A stretch of DNA of 64,000 bases from Zingiber officinale (GCF_018446385.1 NC_055996.1:18401317-18465316), one strand, 5' to 3'. Numbered from the stretch's first letter, positions 48,261-59,692 are shown. The notes: generated from the sequence alone by a model not told the origin. Numbers and translations are program-made.

Positions 48261-49860
48261 TTAAAATAGCTCCGGATACTTCCATTTCATATCGTCTTCT
48301 CGTTCCCAAGTGGCTTCTTCGAACCGTTGATTTTGCCACAGGACCTTTACTAAGGGTTCTTCTTTGTTCCTCAGTCTTTTGACATCCCGATCTAATATTT
48401 GAACCGGTCGACTCTCATAGGTTAGATCCTCCTGCACTTGTACTGTTTGTGGTTCGATTACTTGGTCCGTGCTTGGAATACATTTCTTGAGCATTGAAAC
48501 GTGGAACACGTTGTGGATGGCTGACATCTCCTGAGGTAACTCTATTTCATAAGCGACCTTGCCAATTCTTTTCAGAATTTGATATGGTCCCACATAGCGC
48601 GGGCTTAACTTTCTCTTTTTACCAAACCTCATTACTCCTTTCATATGCGCTACTTTGAGAAATACTGAGTCTCCGATACTGAATTCCAATGGTCTTCGTC
48701 GCTTATCCGCGTAATTTTTCTGTCGACTCTGCGCAGTTTCTATTCTTTGGCGGATATTCTGTATAGCACGGGTGGTGTTATCGATGAATTTTGTTTGGAA
48801 TCCCATCTCTTTCTTTTCACCGCCTTCGTACCAACATATAGGAGATCTACATTTCCTCCCGTACAGAGCCTCGTAGGGCGCCATTCCAATAGTAGCTTGG
48901 TGACTATTATTGTAGGTGAATTCTGCTAAGCATAAATATCGGCACCAGCTCCCTTTGAAGTCTAAGGCGCAAGCCCGTAACATGTCTTCTAGTACTTGGT
49001 TCACCCTTTCTGTTTGTCCGTCGGTCTGAGGGTGGAAGGCAGTACTGAACAAAAACTTTGTACCTAAAGCCTTCTGAACACATTCCCAAAAATGTGAAAT
49101 AAAGCGACCATCTCTGTCAGAAATTATGGTCTTAGGAATCTCATGTAATCTAACAATTTCCTTGACGTATAACTGAGCCAGTTGCTCAATTGAATAAGTC
49201 ATCTTGATTGCTAAAAAGTGGGCGGATTTAGTTAATCTCTCCACGATTACCCATATAGTGTCATAGCCATTTGTTGTCTTAGGTAGTCCTGAAATAAAGT
49301 CCATAGAGATATCTTCCCATTTCCATTCTAGAATTTGGACAGACTGCAGTAATCCTCCAGGCCTCTGGTGTTCTGCTTTGACCCTCTGACAGGTCAGGCA
49401 GGTACTGACGTACTGAGACACATCTCTTTTCATACCGGACCACCAGAATTTCTTTCTCAAATCTTGGTACATTTTGGTAGATCTCGGATGCATTGCATAG
49501 GGTGTTGCGTGGGCTTCTTCTAGTATCTTCTTCTGCAACTCTGGGTCATTGGGAACACATAATCGATCCTTGAGGTATAATATCTCACTGTCAGCGATAC
49601 GGAATTCGTCATTCTTTCCCTCTAACACTTCTTGCTTAATCCGCTGGATACTCAAGTCACGAGTCTGCTTTTCTAATACATCATCGAACAATGTCGGTGC
49701 TATAGTCAAGGTAGAGAGTTGTCCGGTCACATCTTCAGCCCCATAGCACTGATTTTCCCTAGGTTCCCCTATGAACTCGAATATCGGTTCCGCTTTAGGT
49801 CGGAAGATAACTTTTCTTTGACGACACTCGATGGAAGCGCCGTACTTGCTCAGAAAATCC
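48261..49860 (-). CDS. Gypsy copy A protease tail + integrase + chromodomain, open frame
   Basis: An uninterrupted frame runs from the cut at 49860 to the stop near 48261. It starts in the protease tail (DFLSKYGASIEC, RKVIFRPKAEP) and passes through GEPRENQCYG. It then goes straight into the pre-integrase linker (TGQLSTLTIAPTLFDDVL) with no RT. The HHCC zinc finger (HATPYAMHP ... CLTCQRVK), the DDE core ([26 protein letters not shown]), GPYQIL and a C-terminal chromodomain (VQILDRDVKRLRNKEE ... ATWERED, ending KYPELF) are all present. Integrase inserts element cDNA; chromodomains guide targeting in chromoviruses. This copy could encode integrase but has no start of its own and no RT. Confidence 0.88.
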
Positions 49861-50232
49861 TGCCAGGTTTACCAGGATTCATAAACTCTAATACTTAAGC
49901 CTGGAGGTTTATAGTTTGAATCCTGAGGGAGGCAAAAATCCCCTACCAGGGGTGGAAAGTCCTAGTGAGTAACGGCACGACCGACGGTCGACGACCCGAG
50001 GGTCGCCAAATGGGCCGCCAAATGGGTCGGGTTGTTACAATAAAAAGGCGCCTTTTTATTATAACGACCCGACCCTCGTGGCCCATTTGGCGTCCCTCGG
50101 GTTGTCGACCGTCGGTTGTGCCGTTACTCAGTAGGACTTTCCACCCCTGGCCAGTGGATTTTTGCCTCCCCCAAGATTTGAACTCTAGACCTCCATGCTT
50201 AAGTACTAGAGTTTATGAATCCTGGTAACCAA
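49861..50232. repeat. Palindromic repeat pair 1 (tail to tail)
   Basis: Two ~180-bp copies of one unit face each other around the self-complementary center AATAAAAAGGCGCCTTTTTATT at about 50038-50059. Each unit runs from 'ggttaccaggattcataaactc' to 'gggtcg..gttacaata'. The unit contains a match to the tRNA B-box (GTTCGAATCC in intact copies) and an A-rich tail, as in tRNA-derived SINEs. A foldback MITE with TTATTGTAACGACC ends is the alternative. Confidence 0.7.
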
Positions 50233-50241
50233 GTGAGATTT

Positions 50242-50706
50242 TTTTTATTGTAATGACCCGGCCCTCTTGGCCCATTTGGCGGCCCATTTAGCGACCCTCG
50301 GGTCGTCGACCGTCGGCCCTTATGTCGTCGGCCCATTTGGCGACCTCTCATGTCGTCGACCGACGACCCTTGGTCGTGTCGTTACTCACTAGGACTTTCC
50401 ACCCCTAGCAGTGGATTTTTGCCTCCCCCAGGATTCGAACTCTAAACCTCCAGGTTTAAGTATTAGAGTTTATGAATCCTGGTAACCAAGTGTATTCGAA
50501 CTCTAAACCTCTAGATCTCACTTGGTTACCAGGATTCATAAACTCTAATACTTAAGCCTGGAGGTTTAGAGTTCGAATCCTGGGGGAGGCCAAATTGTTA
50601 GCTAGAGCCCTAGAGGTCGTCAAATGGGCCAACGACATAAGGGCCGACGGTCGACGACCCGAGGGTCGCCAAATGGGCCAAGAGGGTCGGGTCATTACAA
50701 TATGAG
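50242..50706. repeat. Palindromic repeat pair 2 (head to head)
   Basis: A minus copy (50242-50490) and a plus copy (50512-50706) of the same unit lie head to head with a short spacer. The outer ends read TTATTGTAATGACCC and GGGTCATTACAATA, so together they look like one inverted-repeat element. The minus copy has an internal duplication of the 'cgtcgaccg' segment. Confidence 0.72.
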
Positions 50707-50708
50707 GG

Positions 50709-51600
50709 CTCCAAGTAAGACTTTCTGTACTTACTCTATGTATGATAGGAAATGTTTTAGTATCCATGAACCTAGGTATGACTGATATGGATTTTCTTCA
50801 TGTATGATAAGCAATGTTTAATGTGTACGAATATAAGTAGGGATGACTCTAGACTTATGCTAGCCTCATTGTTATTTATGAAAATAGATATGGCTAGAAG
50901 ACGCGGTAACCGGGCTGATGAGACAGTGACCCCAGCGGATCTGACCCAGGTAGTCACCGATCTTCAGCGTCAGATCACGAAACAACAACAAGTAATCACT
51001 GCTCTGATGAATCAGCAAGGAAACCCTGTCACCCCACCAGCAAATCAGAATGCAGCGCCTGTCATACCAATAGCTGCACCAGTACCGCCGGTAGCCCCTG
51101 CCCCAGTGGTCCGACAGGAGACTTCTCGGGTACTTGTGAGCCATGGGACGCTCAAGCCTGGTTCAAGACAGTAGAAAGCATTATGGAATTGCTGGACTGG
51201 CCTGTATCGGAAAAGATCAAATGTGTGTCATCCTGTTTTTCCGGAGACGCAAGAATGTGGTGGGAAAGAGTTAAGGCTAAGAGACAAATTAATCTGATGA
51301 ACTGGACGGACTTCGAGACAGAGTTCTTCGAAGAATTCTTCCATATGCAAGTGACGAACCAACATTACGACGACTTCACCGAGTTCCGGCAAGGTGACTT
51401 ATCAGTAAACGAAGCAGTAAAGCGCTTCAATCGTCTTGCACGCCTCTGCCCAGAGTTAGTCAGCACGGAAAGAGAAAGGGTTAGACTGATGCTGAAGATG
51501 CTCCGACCCGAGATAGCACTAAATGTGGCCGGTGGAATTAATAGACCGCAGACTACAGAAGAACTGGTCAGTAGTGCCCTGATCACCGAGCATTATCAGA
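50709..51600 (+). pseudogene. Gypsy gag fragment, inverted relative to copy A, with a 37-bp deletion
   Basis: It has the same leader and gag N-terminus as copy B (ATG at 50890; MARRRGNRADETVTP). After VVRQET it lacks 37 bp present in copy B at about 54201-54237, deleted between short 'ggaga-ctt' direct repeats. This shifts the frame and gives a stop at 51172-51174. The gag core then resumes in another frame (ELLDWPVSEKIKC ... SSALITEHYQ) and ends at 51600 before the zinc knuckle. Confidence 0.85.
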
Positions 51601-51601
51601 G

Positions 51602-51706
51602 TGGTGCAACGGAAGTGTGGTGGGCCCATAACCCATAGGTCTGAGGATCGAAACCTCGCTCTGATACCAACTTGTAACGCCCGCCCCTCCTGCTAGTAGG
51701 GTGCGC
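51602..51706 (-). other. Scrap of gypsy 5' LTR end and primer-binding site, minus strand
   Basis: On the minus strand it reads GCAGGAGGGGCGGGCGTTACA, the LTR 3' end, then AG and TTGGTATCAGAGC, an intact initiator-Met tRNA primer-binding site. It has the orientation expected for the 5' end of copy A. Confidence 0.82.
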
Positions 51707-52017
51707 CTTTTTATTGTAACGACCTGACCCATTTGGCGGCCCATTTGGCGATCCTCGGGTCGTCGACCGTCGACCGTCGGTCGTGCCATTACTCACTAGG
51801 ACTTTCCACCCCTGGCCAGTGGATTTTTGCCTCCCCCAAGATTTGAACTCTAGACCTCCAGGCTAAAGTACTAGAGTTTATGAATCCTGGTAACCAAGTG
51901 AGATCTCACTTGGTTACTAGGATTCATAAACTCTATTACTTAAACCTGGAGGTCTAGAGTTCAAATCTTGGGGGAGGAAAAAATCCACTGGCAAGGGGTG
52001 GAAAGTCAAAGGTTACA
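51707..52017. repeat. Palindromic repeat pair 3 (head to head)
   Basis: A minus copy 51707-51903 and a shorter plus copy 51904-52017 meet at the perfect palindrome CCAAGTGAGATCTCACTTGG (51894-51913). The outer ends are TTATTGTAACGACC and GGTTACAATAAA. Confidence 0.78.
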
Positions 52018-52045
52018 ATAAATATGTTGACCAAATGGGTTCATG

Positions 52046-53724
52046 AAAGTTAACCTAGCATGCTCATGTATCTCTTGATAATGTGATATGAATGTAGTTA
52101 GGTGTTTATGCTTATATGTTGTTTTAAAGTTAACTTTCCCTTCATGTATGTTTCGGCCAAGAACCAAATTAGGTTTTAGAGAAGCTAAAAAGTTAACCTA
52201 GCATGCTCATATACCTCTTGATAATATGATATGAATTTAGCTAGGTGTTCACACTTGCATGTTGCCTATAGCTTGATTTTCTCCTTATGAGTGGTTCGGC
52301 CATTATGAGTTTACTCATTATGTATGCTTATGATCCATGCATGTGCTGTGTGCCCAAATATGTATGTTTTATGATATGATAAACGACATGTTCATTATGT
52401 ATGCTTATGATCCAAGCATGCGCTGTGTGCCCAAATATGCATGCTTTATGATATGGCAAATGACATGCTCATTATGTATGTTTATGATCCATGCATGTGC
52501 TGTGTGCCCAAATATGCATGATTTACTCCTCATGATATGATAAGATAAGATGTGTTATGTTATGATATGAACCATGATATGATATTTTACTTTGTATGGC
52601 TTGTACCAAGGGTGGGCTCCATAAGCGCCCCTAGGCCGACGGACTATGAACGGGTCTAGTAAAGGGATGGGCTCCTTAGTACGCCCCTAGGTCGATGAAC
52701 TATGAACGGACCTAGATCCCTAGTAGGTTCGGGGCTAGCAACCCTGTCCTAGGGATTGCGCGCATTTATGTATGTATGTGGTACAAGTCGGTCCCTCATG
52801 ATGATATTATGTTCAAGTACTATATGCTATGTTTTAAAACATCTTGCATATGACATGACATATGTTTTAAAAGACATCTTGCATGATACAATTTATGATT
52901 TATAGGACATGATGATTTATGATATGATATAGCATGATGTTATTTATGAGCTGATATGATATGATTTACGATACGACATGCTATGCTCTTATGATATTTG
53001 GATTTATGATATGATATAGCATGATGTTATTTATGAGCTGATATGATATGATTTACGATATGACATGCTATGCTCTTATGATATTTAGATTTATGATATG
53101 ATATAGCATGATGTTATTTATGAGCTGATATGATATGATTTACAAGATGACATGCTATGCTCTTATGATATTTGGATTTATGATATGATATAGCATGATG
53201 TTATTTATGAGTTGATATGATATGATTTACAAGATGACATGCTATGCTCTTATGATATTTTGATTTATGATATGATGTAGCATGATGTTCCTTATGATTT
53301 ATGATATGACATGTTATGCCCTTATGATGTTAGATGATCATATTTTTTTTATGGTTGTATGCTTATGTGTTTATACATTGATATATGGATTTTGTGAGTA
53401 GGAAAGGATCTTACTAAGCCTGTGTGCTTATAGCTTATTTCCTTATACCACAGATAAGGGCAAAGAATGGATGACCTGAGGGAGCTGCAAGAGAGGCAAG
53501 GAGATGTGTGTGGTGGTGGCTCGGCTAAGGCAAATGAAGACCTTCTTAAGTTATTTGGTTTTGTTAACATGGACTAGTGTGTTATGTTATTGTCCGTATG
53601 ACTTCAAGATATTCTTAAGTGTTTTATTTTCGAAAGAAATTTTAATATGCATATATGCTTCCGCAAATACAAATGGTTAAGTACGTAACCCCGCACCCTA
53701 CTAGCAGGAGGGGCGGGCGTTACA
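52046..53724 (+). repeat. 5' LTR of gypsy copy B, 5'-truncated
   Basis: It is the reverse complement of parts of 42171-43472 and 46066-46900. It includes the 143-bp, 77-bp and 87-bp arrays (units at 52984, 53071, 53158 and 53245), and ends GGGCGGGCGTTACA. Confidence 0.87.
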
Positions 53725-53967
53725 AGTTGCTATCAGAGCCAGGTTTAGCCTTTCCGCTACACACACATCAAGCCTCCATCCTACCGCTCCAAGTAAGACT
53801 TTCTGTACTTACTCTATGTATGATAGGAAATGTTTTAGTATCCATGAACCTAGGTATGACTGATATGGATTTTCTTCATGTATGATAAGCAATGTTTAAT
53901 GTGTACAAATATAAGTAGGGATGACTCTAGACTTATGCTAGCCTTATTGTTATTTATGAAAATAGAT

Positions 53968-55080
53968 ATGGCTAGAAGACGCAGTAACCGGGCTGATGAG
54001 ACAGTGACCCCACCAGATCTGACCCAGGTAATCACCGATCTCCTGCGTCAGATCCCGGAACAACAACAAGTAATCACTGCTCTGATGAATCAGCAAGGAA
54101 ACCCTGTCACCCCACCAGCAAATCAGAATGCAGCGCCCGTCATACCACTAGTTGCACCAGTACCACCGGTAGCCCCTGCCCCAGTGGTCCGACAGGAGAC
54201 TTACTTGATACAGTGGCTAAGGCTGAAGCCGGAGAACTTCTCGGGTACTTGTGAGCCATGGGACGCTCAAGACTGGGTTAAGACAGTAGAAAGCATTGTG
54301 GAATTGCTGGACTGGCCTGTATCAGAAAAGATCAAATGTGTGTCATTCTGTTTTTCTGGAGACGCAAGAATTTGGTGGGAAAGAGTTAAGGCTAAGAGAC
54401 AAATTAATCTGATGAACTAGACGAACTTCGAGATAGAGTTCTTCGAAGAATTCTTCCATATGCAAGTGACGAACCGGAATTACGACGAGTTCACCGAGTT
54501 CCGGCAAGGTGACTTATCAGTAAACGAAGCAGTAAAGCGCTTCAATCGTCTTGCACGCCTCTGCCCAGAGTTAGTCAGCACGGAAAGAGAAAGGGTTAGA
54601 CTGATGCTGAAGATGCTCCGACCCGAGATAGCACTAAATGTGGTCGGCGGAATTAATAGACCGCAGACTACAGAAGAACTGGTCAGCAGTGCCCTGATCA
54701 CCGAGCATTATCAGAAGTCGATGAACGAGAATAAGAATCAGGCACAGACGCAAGGGCAGAAATCTCAGAGTACCAAACCCAGCTGGAAAGGAAACTCTAA
54801 TGGAAAAAGGAAACAATGGGACAACACCAAAGGAGGACCAGCAAATAAGCAACCTAAGTACCCTCAGTATACCATTTGTGGACAGCAGCATTCCGGAGTA
54901 TGTCGCAAGGGTACGAGAAAATGTTACAATTGCGGACGGGAGGGACACCTGGCCAGAGACTGCCCTACCCAGTCCCAGACACCGTTCCAGCAGAATGACC
55001 AGAATAAAAGTGCTCCCTCACAGCTACACTATATGCAAGCTGCCATTGAAGGGACTCCGATTAGCCAAGGGAGATTGGAA
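53968..55080 (+). pseudogene. Gypsy copy B gag with zinc knuckle, one nonsense codon
   Basis: The ATG at 53968 starts MARRRSNRADETVTPPD. The gag core (ENFSGTCEPWDAQDWVKTVE, FSGDARIWWERVKA) reaches a TAG at 54418-54420, where the other gag copy has TGG. It then continues in the same frame through VNEAVKRFNRLARLCPEL to a CCHC knuckle (CYNCGREGHLARDC, 54928-54969). After this the frame runs out of phase with protease. It packages element RNA in an intact relative; here it is truncated. Confidence 0.88.
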
Positions 55081-55130
55081 GTCCGCCGACTACGACGAAC
55101 GCTAGGGTTTTCTCTCTCACCAAAGATGAT

Positions 55131-57020
55131 GTGGTGAGTGTCTCTACAGTTGTCACAGGTCAGCTACCTATTTTCAGTCAATATACTAATGTGTTATTTG
55201 ATACTGTGGCAACACATTCGTTTGTCTCTACACCCTTCATGGAGAAGTTAGAGATATCACCACAAGCTTTAAATGGCAAATTCTTGACAACCCTACCGTC
55301 GGGAGAAGTAATGTCATCTACTCATATGCTGCGAGTCGCACCCATCAGAATTGCAGAGAGAGAACTCTACTGTGATCTGATAGTGCTTGACATGCAAGAT
55401 TATGACAGTATATTGGGCATGGATTTTCTGAGCAAGTACGGCGCTTCCATCGAGTGTCTTCAAAGAAAAGTGGTCTTCCGACCTAAAGCGGAACCGATAT
55501 TCGAGTTCATAGGGGAACCCAGGGAAAATCAGTGCTATGGGGCTGAAGATGTGACCGGACAACTCTCTACCCTGACTATAGCACCGACATTGTTCGATGA
55601 TGTATTAGAAAAGCAGACTCGTGACTTGAGTATCCAGCGGATTAAGCAAGAAGTGTTAGAGGGAAAGAATGACGAATTCCGTATCGCTGACAGTGAGATA
55701 TTATACCTCAAGGATCGATTATGTGTTCCCGATGACCCAGAGTTGCGGAAGAAGATACTAGAAGAAGCCCACGCAACACCCTATGCAATGCATCTGGGAT
55801 CTACCAAAATGTACCAAGATTTGAGAAAGAAATTCTGGTGGTCCGGTATGAAAAGAGATGTGGCTCAGTACGTCAGTACCTGCCTGACCTGTCAGAGAGT
55901 CAAAGCAGACCACTAGAGGCCTGGAGGATTACTGCAGTCTGTCCAAATTCCAGAATGGAAATGGGAAGATATCTCTATGGACTTTATTTCAGGACTACCT
56001 AAGACAACAAATGGCTATGACACTATATGGGTAATCGTGGATAGATTAACTAAATCCGCCCACTTTTTAGCAATCAAGATGACTTATTCAATTGAGCAAC
56101 TGGCTCAGTTATACGTCAAGGAAATTGTTAGATTACATGGGATTCCTAAGACCATCATTTCTGACAGAGATGGTCGCTTTATTTCACATTTTTGGTAATG
56201 TGTTCAGAAGGCTTTAGGTACAAAGTTATTGTTCAGTACTGCCTTCCACCCTCAGACCGACGGACAAACAGAAAGGGTGAACCAAGTACTAGAAGACATG
56301 TTACGGGCTTGCGCCTTAGACTTCAAAGGGAGCTGGTGCCGATATTTATGCTTAGCGGAATTCGCCTACAATAATAGTCACCAAGCTACTATTGGAACGG
56401 CGCCCTACGAGGCTCTGTACGGGAGGAAATGTAGATCTCCTATATGTTGGTACGAAGGCGGTGAAAAGAAAGAGATGGGATTCCAAACAGAATTCATCGA
56501 TAGCACCACCCGTGCTATACAGAACATCCGCCAAAGAATAGAAACTGCGCAGAGTCGACAGAAAAATTACGCGGATAAGTGACGAAGACCATTGGAATTC
56601 AGTATCGGAGACTCAGAATTCCTCAAAGTAGCACCTATGAAAGGAGTAATGAGGTTTGGTAAAAAGGGAAAGTTAAGCCCGCGCTATGTGGGACCATATC
56701 AAATTCTGAAAAGAATTGGCAAGGTCGCTTATGAAATAGAGTTACCTCAGGAGATGTCAGCCATCCACAACGTGTTCCACGTTTCAATGCTCAAGAAATG
56801 TATTCTGAGCACGGACCAAGTAATCGAACCACGAACAGTACAAGTGCAGGAGGATCTAACCTATGAGAGCCGACCAGTTCAAATATTAGATCGTGATGTC
56901 AAAAGACTGAGGAACAAAGAAGTACCCTTAGTAAAGGTCCTGCGGCAAAATCAACGGTTCAAAGAAACCACTTGGGAACGAGAAGACGATATGAAACGGA
57001 AGTATCCGGAGCTATTTTAA
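55131..57020 (+). pseudogene. Gypsy copy B protease-integrase-chromodomain, three nonsense codons, no RT
   Basis: Protease begins at VVTGQLPIFSQYTNVLFDT. The active-site DTG/DSG reads DTV (FDTVATHSF), which should kill it. ILGMDFLSKYGASIEC ... GEPRENQCYGAED then joins TGQLSTLTIAPTLFDD as in copy A. The integrase module has stops at 55914-55916, 56196-56198 and 56580-56582. The matching codons in copy A encode Gln, Glu and Arg. The frame ends in the chromodomain and KYPELF at 57020. Confidence 0.9.
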
Positions 57021-57055
57021 GTTCGAGGACGAACTTTCTATGAGGTATGGGGTAC

Positions 57056-57288
57056 TGTAACACCCACGAAATGCTAAGCTATACCTAGGAGTATTTTTCT
57101 TTAAAATAGAAGAATAAAAGAAAGAAAGAGAAAAATAGAAACCAAAATAAAAAGAGGTGAGGTCAAGGATTGAACCTTGAACCTCCTACAAATGATAGAG
57201 TTAAATTGGTGCATAGAACAACTAAAGTAATGAATGATATGTAAATAGGAAAGAATAGAAATATTAGTTAAAGGTGAGAGGATGGTTA
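57056..57288 (+). repeat. Start of the 3' LTR of gypsy copy B
   Basis: TGTAACACCCACGAAATGC follows the purine-rich GAGGTATGGGGTAC. It matches the reverse complement of 48225 downward and is interrupted at 57289. Confidence 0.87.
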
Positions 57289-59690
57289 TGTTAGAGTGTA
57301 TACTGAAAGTCTAAGCTTTTGTAAACATTTATTATGAATAAAGAATCACATTTGGTCAAATTATCTACATTTGTTTGTAGTTGTTCAATTAATTTATATT
57401 GTAGATAACATAGTATGTGGTGTCACATACAGAAGATGATATTATCAGTACCTTATAAATTATAAACAGTAGCTCACGACCAAAATGGAAAGGAACAAAC
57501 CATTGGAAGGTCGTAGTGTAATTAAGGATTAGTTTATCTTAACTATATAGTTACACTAGTACACTTAGAGTGTATTGAGTAGGACCATTAGAGGTCGTTT
57601 CTTTTATACTGACTTTATAAAGGAACAAAGACCTCAGTTATTATGGAAGTGTGTGCTCTTAATCCTAATATAATAACAAGCACATATATTTGATATTTAT
57701 TTCTTTAATTTATCAATAAGTGAGATTTAGTTCGATAAATCAATAAGCCTGATATGTTGGGAAATGATATCATTTATAGTGTGTGTTGTTGATTATAGAA
57801 GGAAACTGTGTCCTAGTGATCTAGGATGATAATGTCCCCAAGAAGAGCTCATAAGGATTGTCATGTTAAACCCTGTAGGTGGACTCAGTCCGACATGACA
57901 ATAAGGTTGAGTGGTACTATTCTTGGACTAAGATATTAATTAAATGAGTTGTCAGTAACTCACTTAATTAGTGGACATTTGACATCTTAAACACAGGGAG
58001 ACTAACACACTCATAATAAGAAGGAGCCCAAAAATGTAATTTGGGATTGGTGCGATAGTTCAATAATTGTTCTCTAGTGGAATGAATTATTATTGATAAA
58101 ATTAAGTTGTGTGTTCGGGGCGAACACGGGATGCTTAATTTTATCGGGAGACTAAAATCAATTCCTCCTCTCGGTCCCTATCGTAGCCTCTTATTTATAG
58201 AGTACTATACCCACCTATACCCACCTTCATACCCATGATATAGGGGTCGGCCAAGCTAGCTTGTGGATCAAGCTAGGGCCGGCCAAACCATTGGTTCATG
58301 GGTGGCCGGCCCTAGCTTGAACCCAAGCTAAGGTGGCCGGCCCTAGTAAATTTAAAAAGAATTTTAATTTTAAATTTTTCTTATGTGAAAGATATAATTT
58401 ATTGGAGAGATTAAAAATTAAAATATCTCTTTTATAAGTTTCTACAAAAGATTAAAGAGAGAGATTAAATCTCTTTCCTTATTTGTAGATTGGAAAGATA
58501 TTTTATTTTTCTTCTTTGTAAATTATTCACATGTTGAAAAATTAAAATTATAGAAATTTCTTTTTATCAACCATGAAGGGATTTTAAAGGGAAATTTTAT
58601 TTTTTTAAATTTCGGAAGACAAATAAGGAATTTTTAATTGTTGATTGAAAATTACCTTGTTTGCTCTCCATGAGGTGGTCGGCCATGATATAATTAATTA
58701 GGAAATTTTATTAAATTTTTCTTAATTAATTCATGTCAAGGAAAGTTAAGGAAATTTTATTGTAATTAAATTTCTTTATTTGCCAAAGCTAAGGATTATA
58801 AAAGAGGGGATTTTGGGAGCCTTCAAGGTGAACAACCTCTATTATTTTCTCCCTCTTTTCTTCCTTGGTGTGGCCGGCCTCCTTCCTTTCTCTTCTTTCC
58901 ATCTTGTGGCCGAACCTTTCTTCTTCCTTGGAGATCAAGTGGTGGCCGGATTCTAGCTTGGAGAAGGAGAGAAAGCTTTCATCCCTTGGAGCTTGGTTGG
59001 TGGTTTCTCTTCATCCTTGGAGGTGCACTGATTTGGCCGAACCTTACAAGGAGGAGAAGAAGGTGCTTTGGTGGTTTCTCATCTCAGAAAATCGTTGCCT
59101 ACACAACGTCCGAGGTTAGAAGAGGAATACGGTAGAAGACCTAGAGGTTTTTGCTTACAAAAGAAAAGGTATACTAGTATTTAATTTCCGCATCATACTA
59201 GTTTTATCTTCATGTAAAAATACCAAATACAAGAGGCATTCGATTCTAGTATTTCGAATTTGTTTTCGATGTTGTGTTCTTTTGTTTTTATTTTCCTTGT
59301 GATTTGATTATTCTTTTCGGTTGACCTAAAGTTATTTAAGGAAATTAAATATTAGCTTTCCTTAAAAGGCTTTGTCTAGGCGGTGGTGGTTGTTCCCATA
59401 TCCAAGAAGGCCATGTGCCTCGCCATGCAATCCTGGAAGCCAATTTTGAAAATTAATATTTAATGGAATTAATAACCTAGGTGATTTGGATCGAACGTGT
59501 TCAGTTCCACAGGAGATCCAAGTCTAAACCTAAAAGAACGAATAGATTAAACTTTGGATCAAACGTGTTAAGTTACGCAGGCGATCCAAGTTTAATTTAA
59601 AAGAACACATGGTAGCTAGAAAAAGGTTCAGACCTTTGTACAAAATTTTTGTACAGTGGAACCATTAGGCTTTCCGAGTAGCAACCAACA
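57289..59690 (+). repeat. Copia 5' LTR
   Basis: It runs TGTTAGAGTGTATACTG ... CCGAGTAGCAACCAACA and is homologous to the solo LTRs at 25711-28380 and 43473-46065. Confidence 0.93.
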
Positions 59691-59692
59691 AT

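Larger units (their letters stand above)
42171..49860 (-). mobile_element. Ty3/gypsy chromovirus copy A (minus), lacking RT/RNase H, 5' part rearranged
   Basis: On the minus strand the element reads protease tail and integrase-chromodomain (49860-48261) and then the 3' LTR (48225-42171). The protease end is joined directly to the linker before the integrase zinc finger; there is no sequence for RT or RNase H. At 49860 it is cut by palindromic repeats. An inverted gag piece (50709-51600) and a scrap of 5' LTR with primer-binding site (51602-51706, minus) lie beyond. Confidence 0.85.
52046..57288 (+). mobile_element. Ty3/gypsy chromovirus copy B (plus), lacking RT/RNase H
   Basis: It consists of a truncated 5' LTR (52046-53724), primer-binding site (53728-53739, TGCTATCAGAGC, one mismatch to the canonical site), gag, protease, integrase-chromodomain, and the start of the 3' LTR (57056-57288). 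The 3' LTR is cut by the copia insertion. The internal region is only 3.3 kb. The protease-to-integrase join is the same as in copy A. Confidence 0.88.

Noticed and set aside
49861..50706. tRNA gene suggested by the GTTCGAATCC B-box match
   Set aside because: No cloverleaf can be drawn and no proper A box is present; the box belongs to a dispersed repeat.
52337..52540. Repetitive Met/Cys-rich frame
   Set aside because: Translation of the 77-bp LTR tandem array, not a protein gene.
55080..55140. Programmed frameshift between gag and protease in gypsy copy B
   Set aside because: The copy is full of stops and no slippery site is evident; an ordinary indel is more likely.
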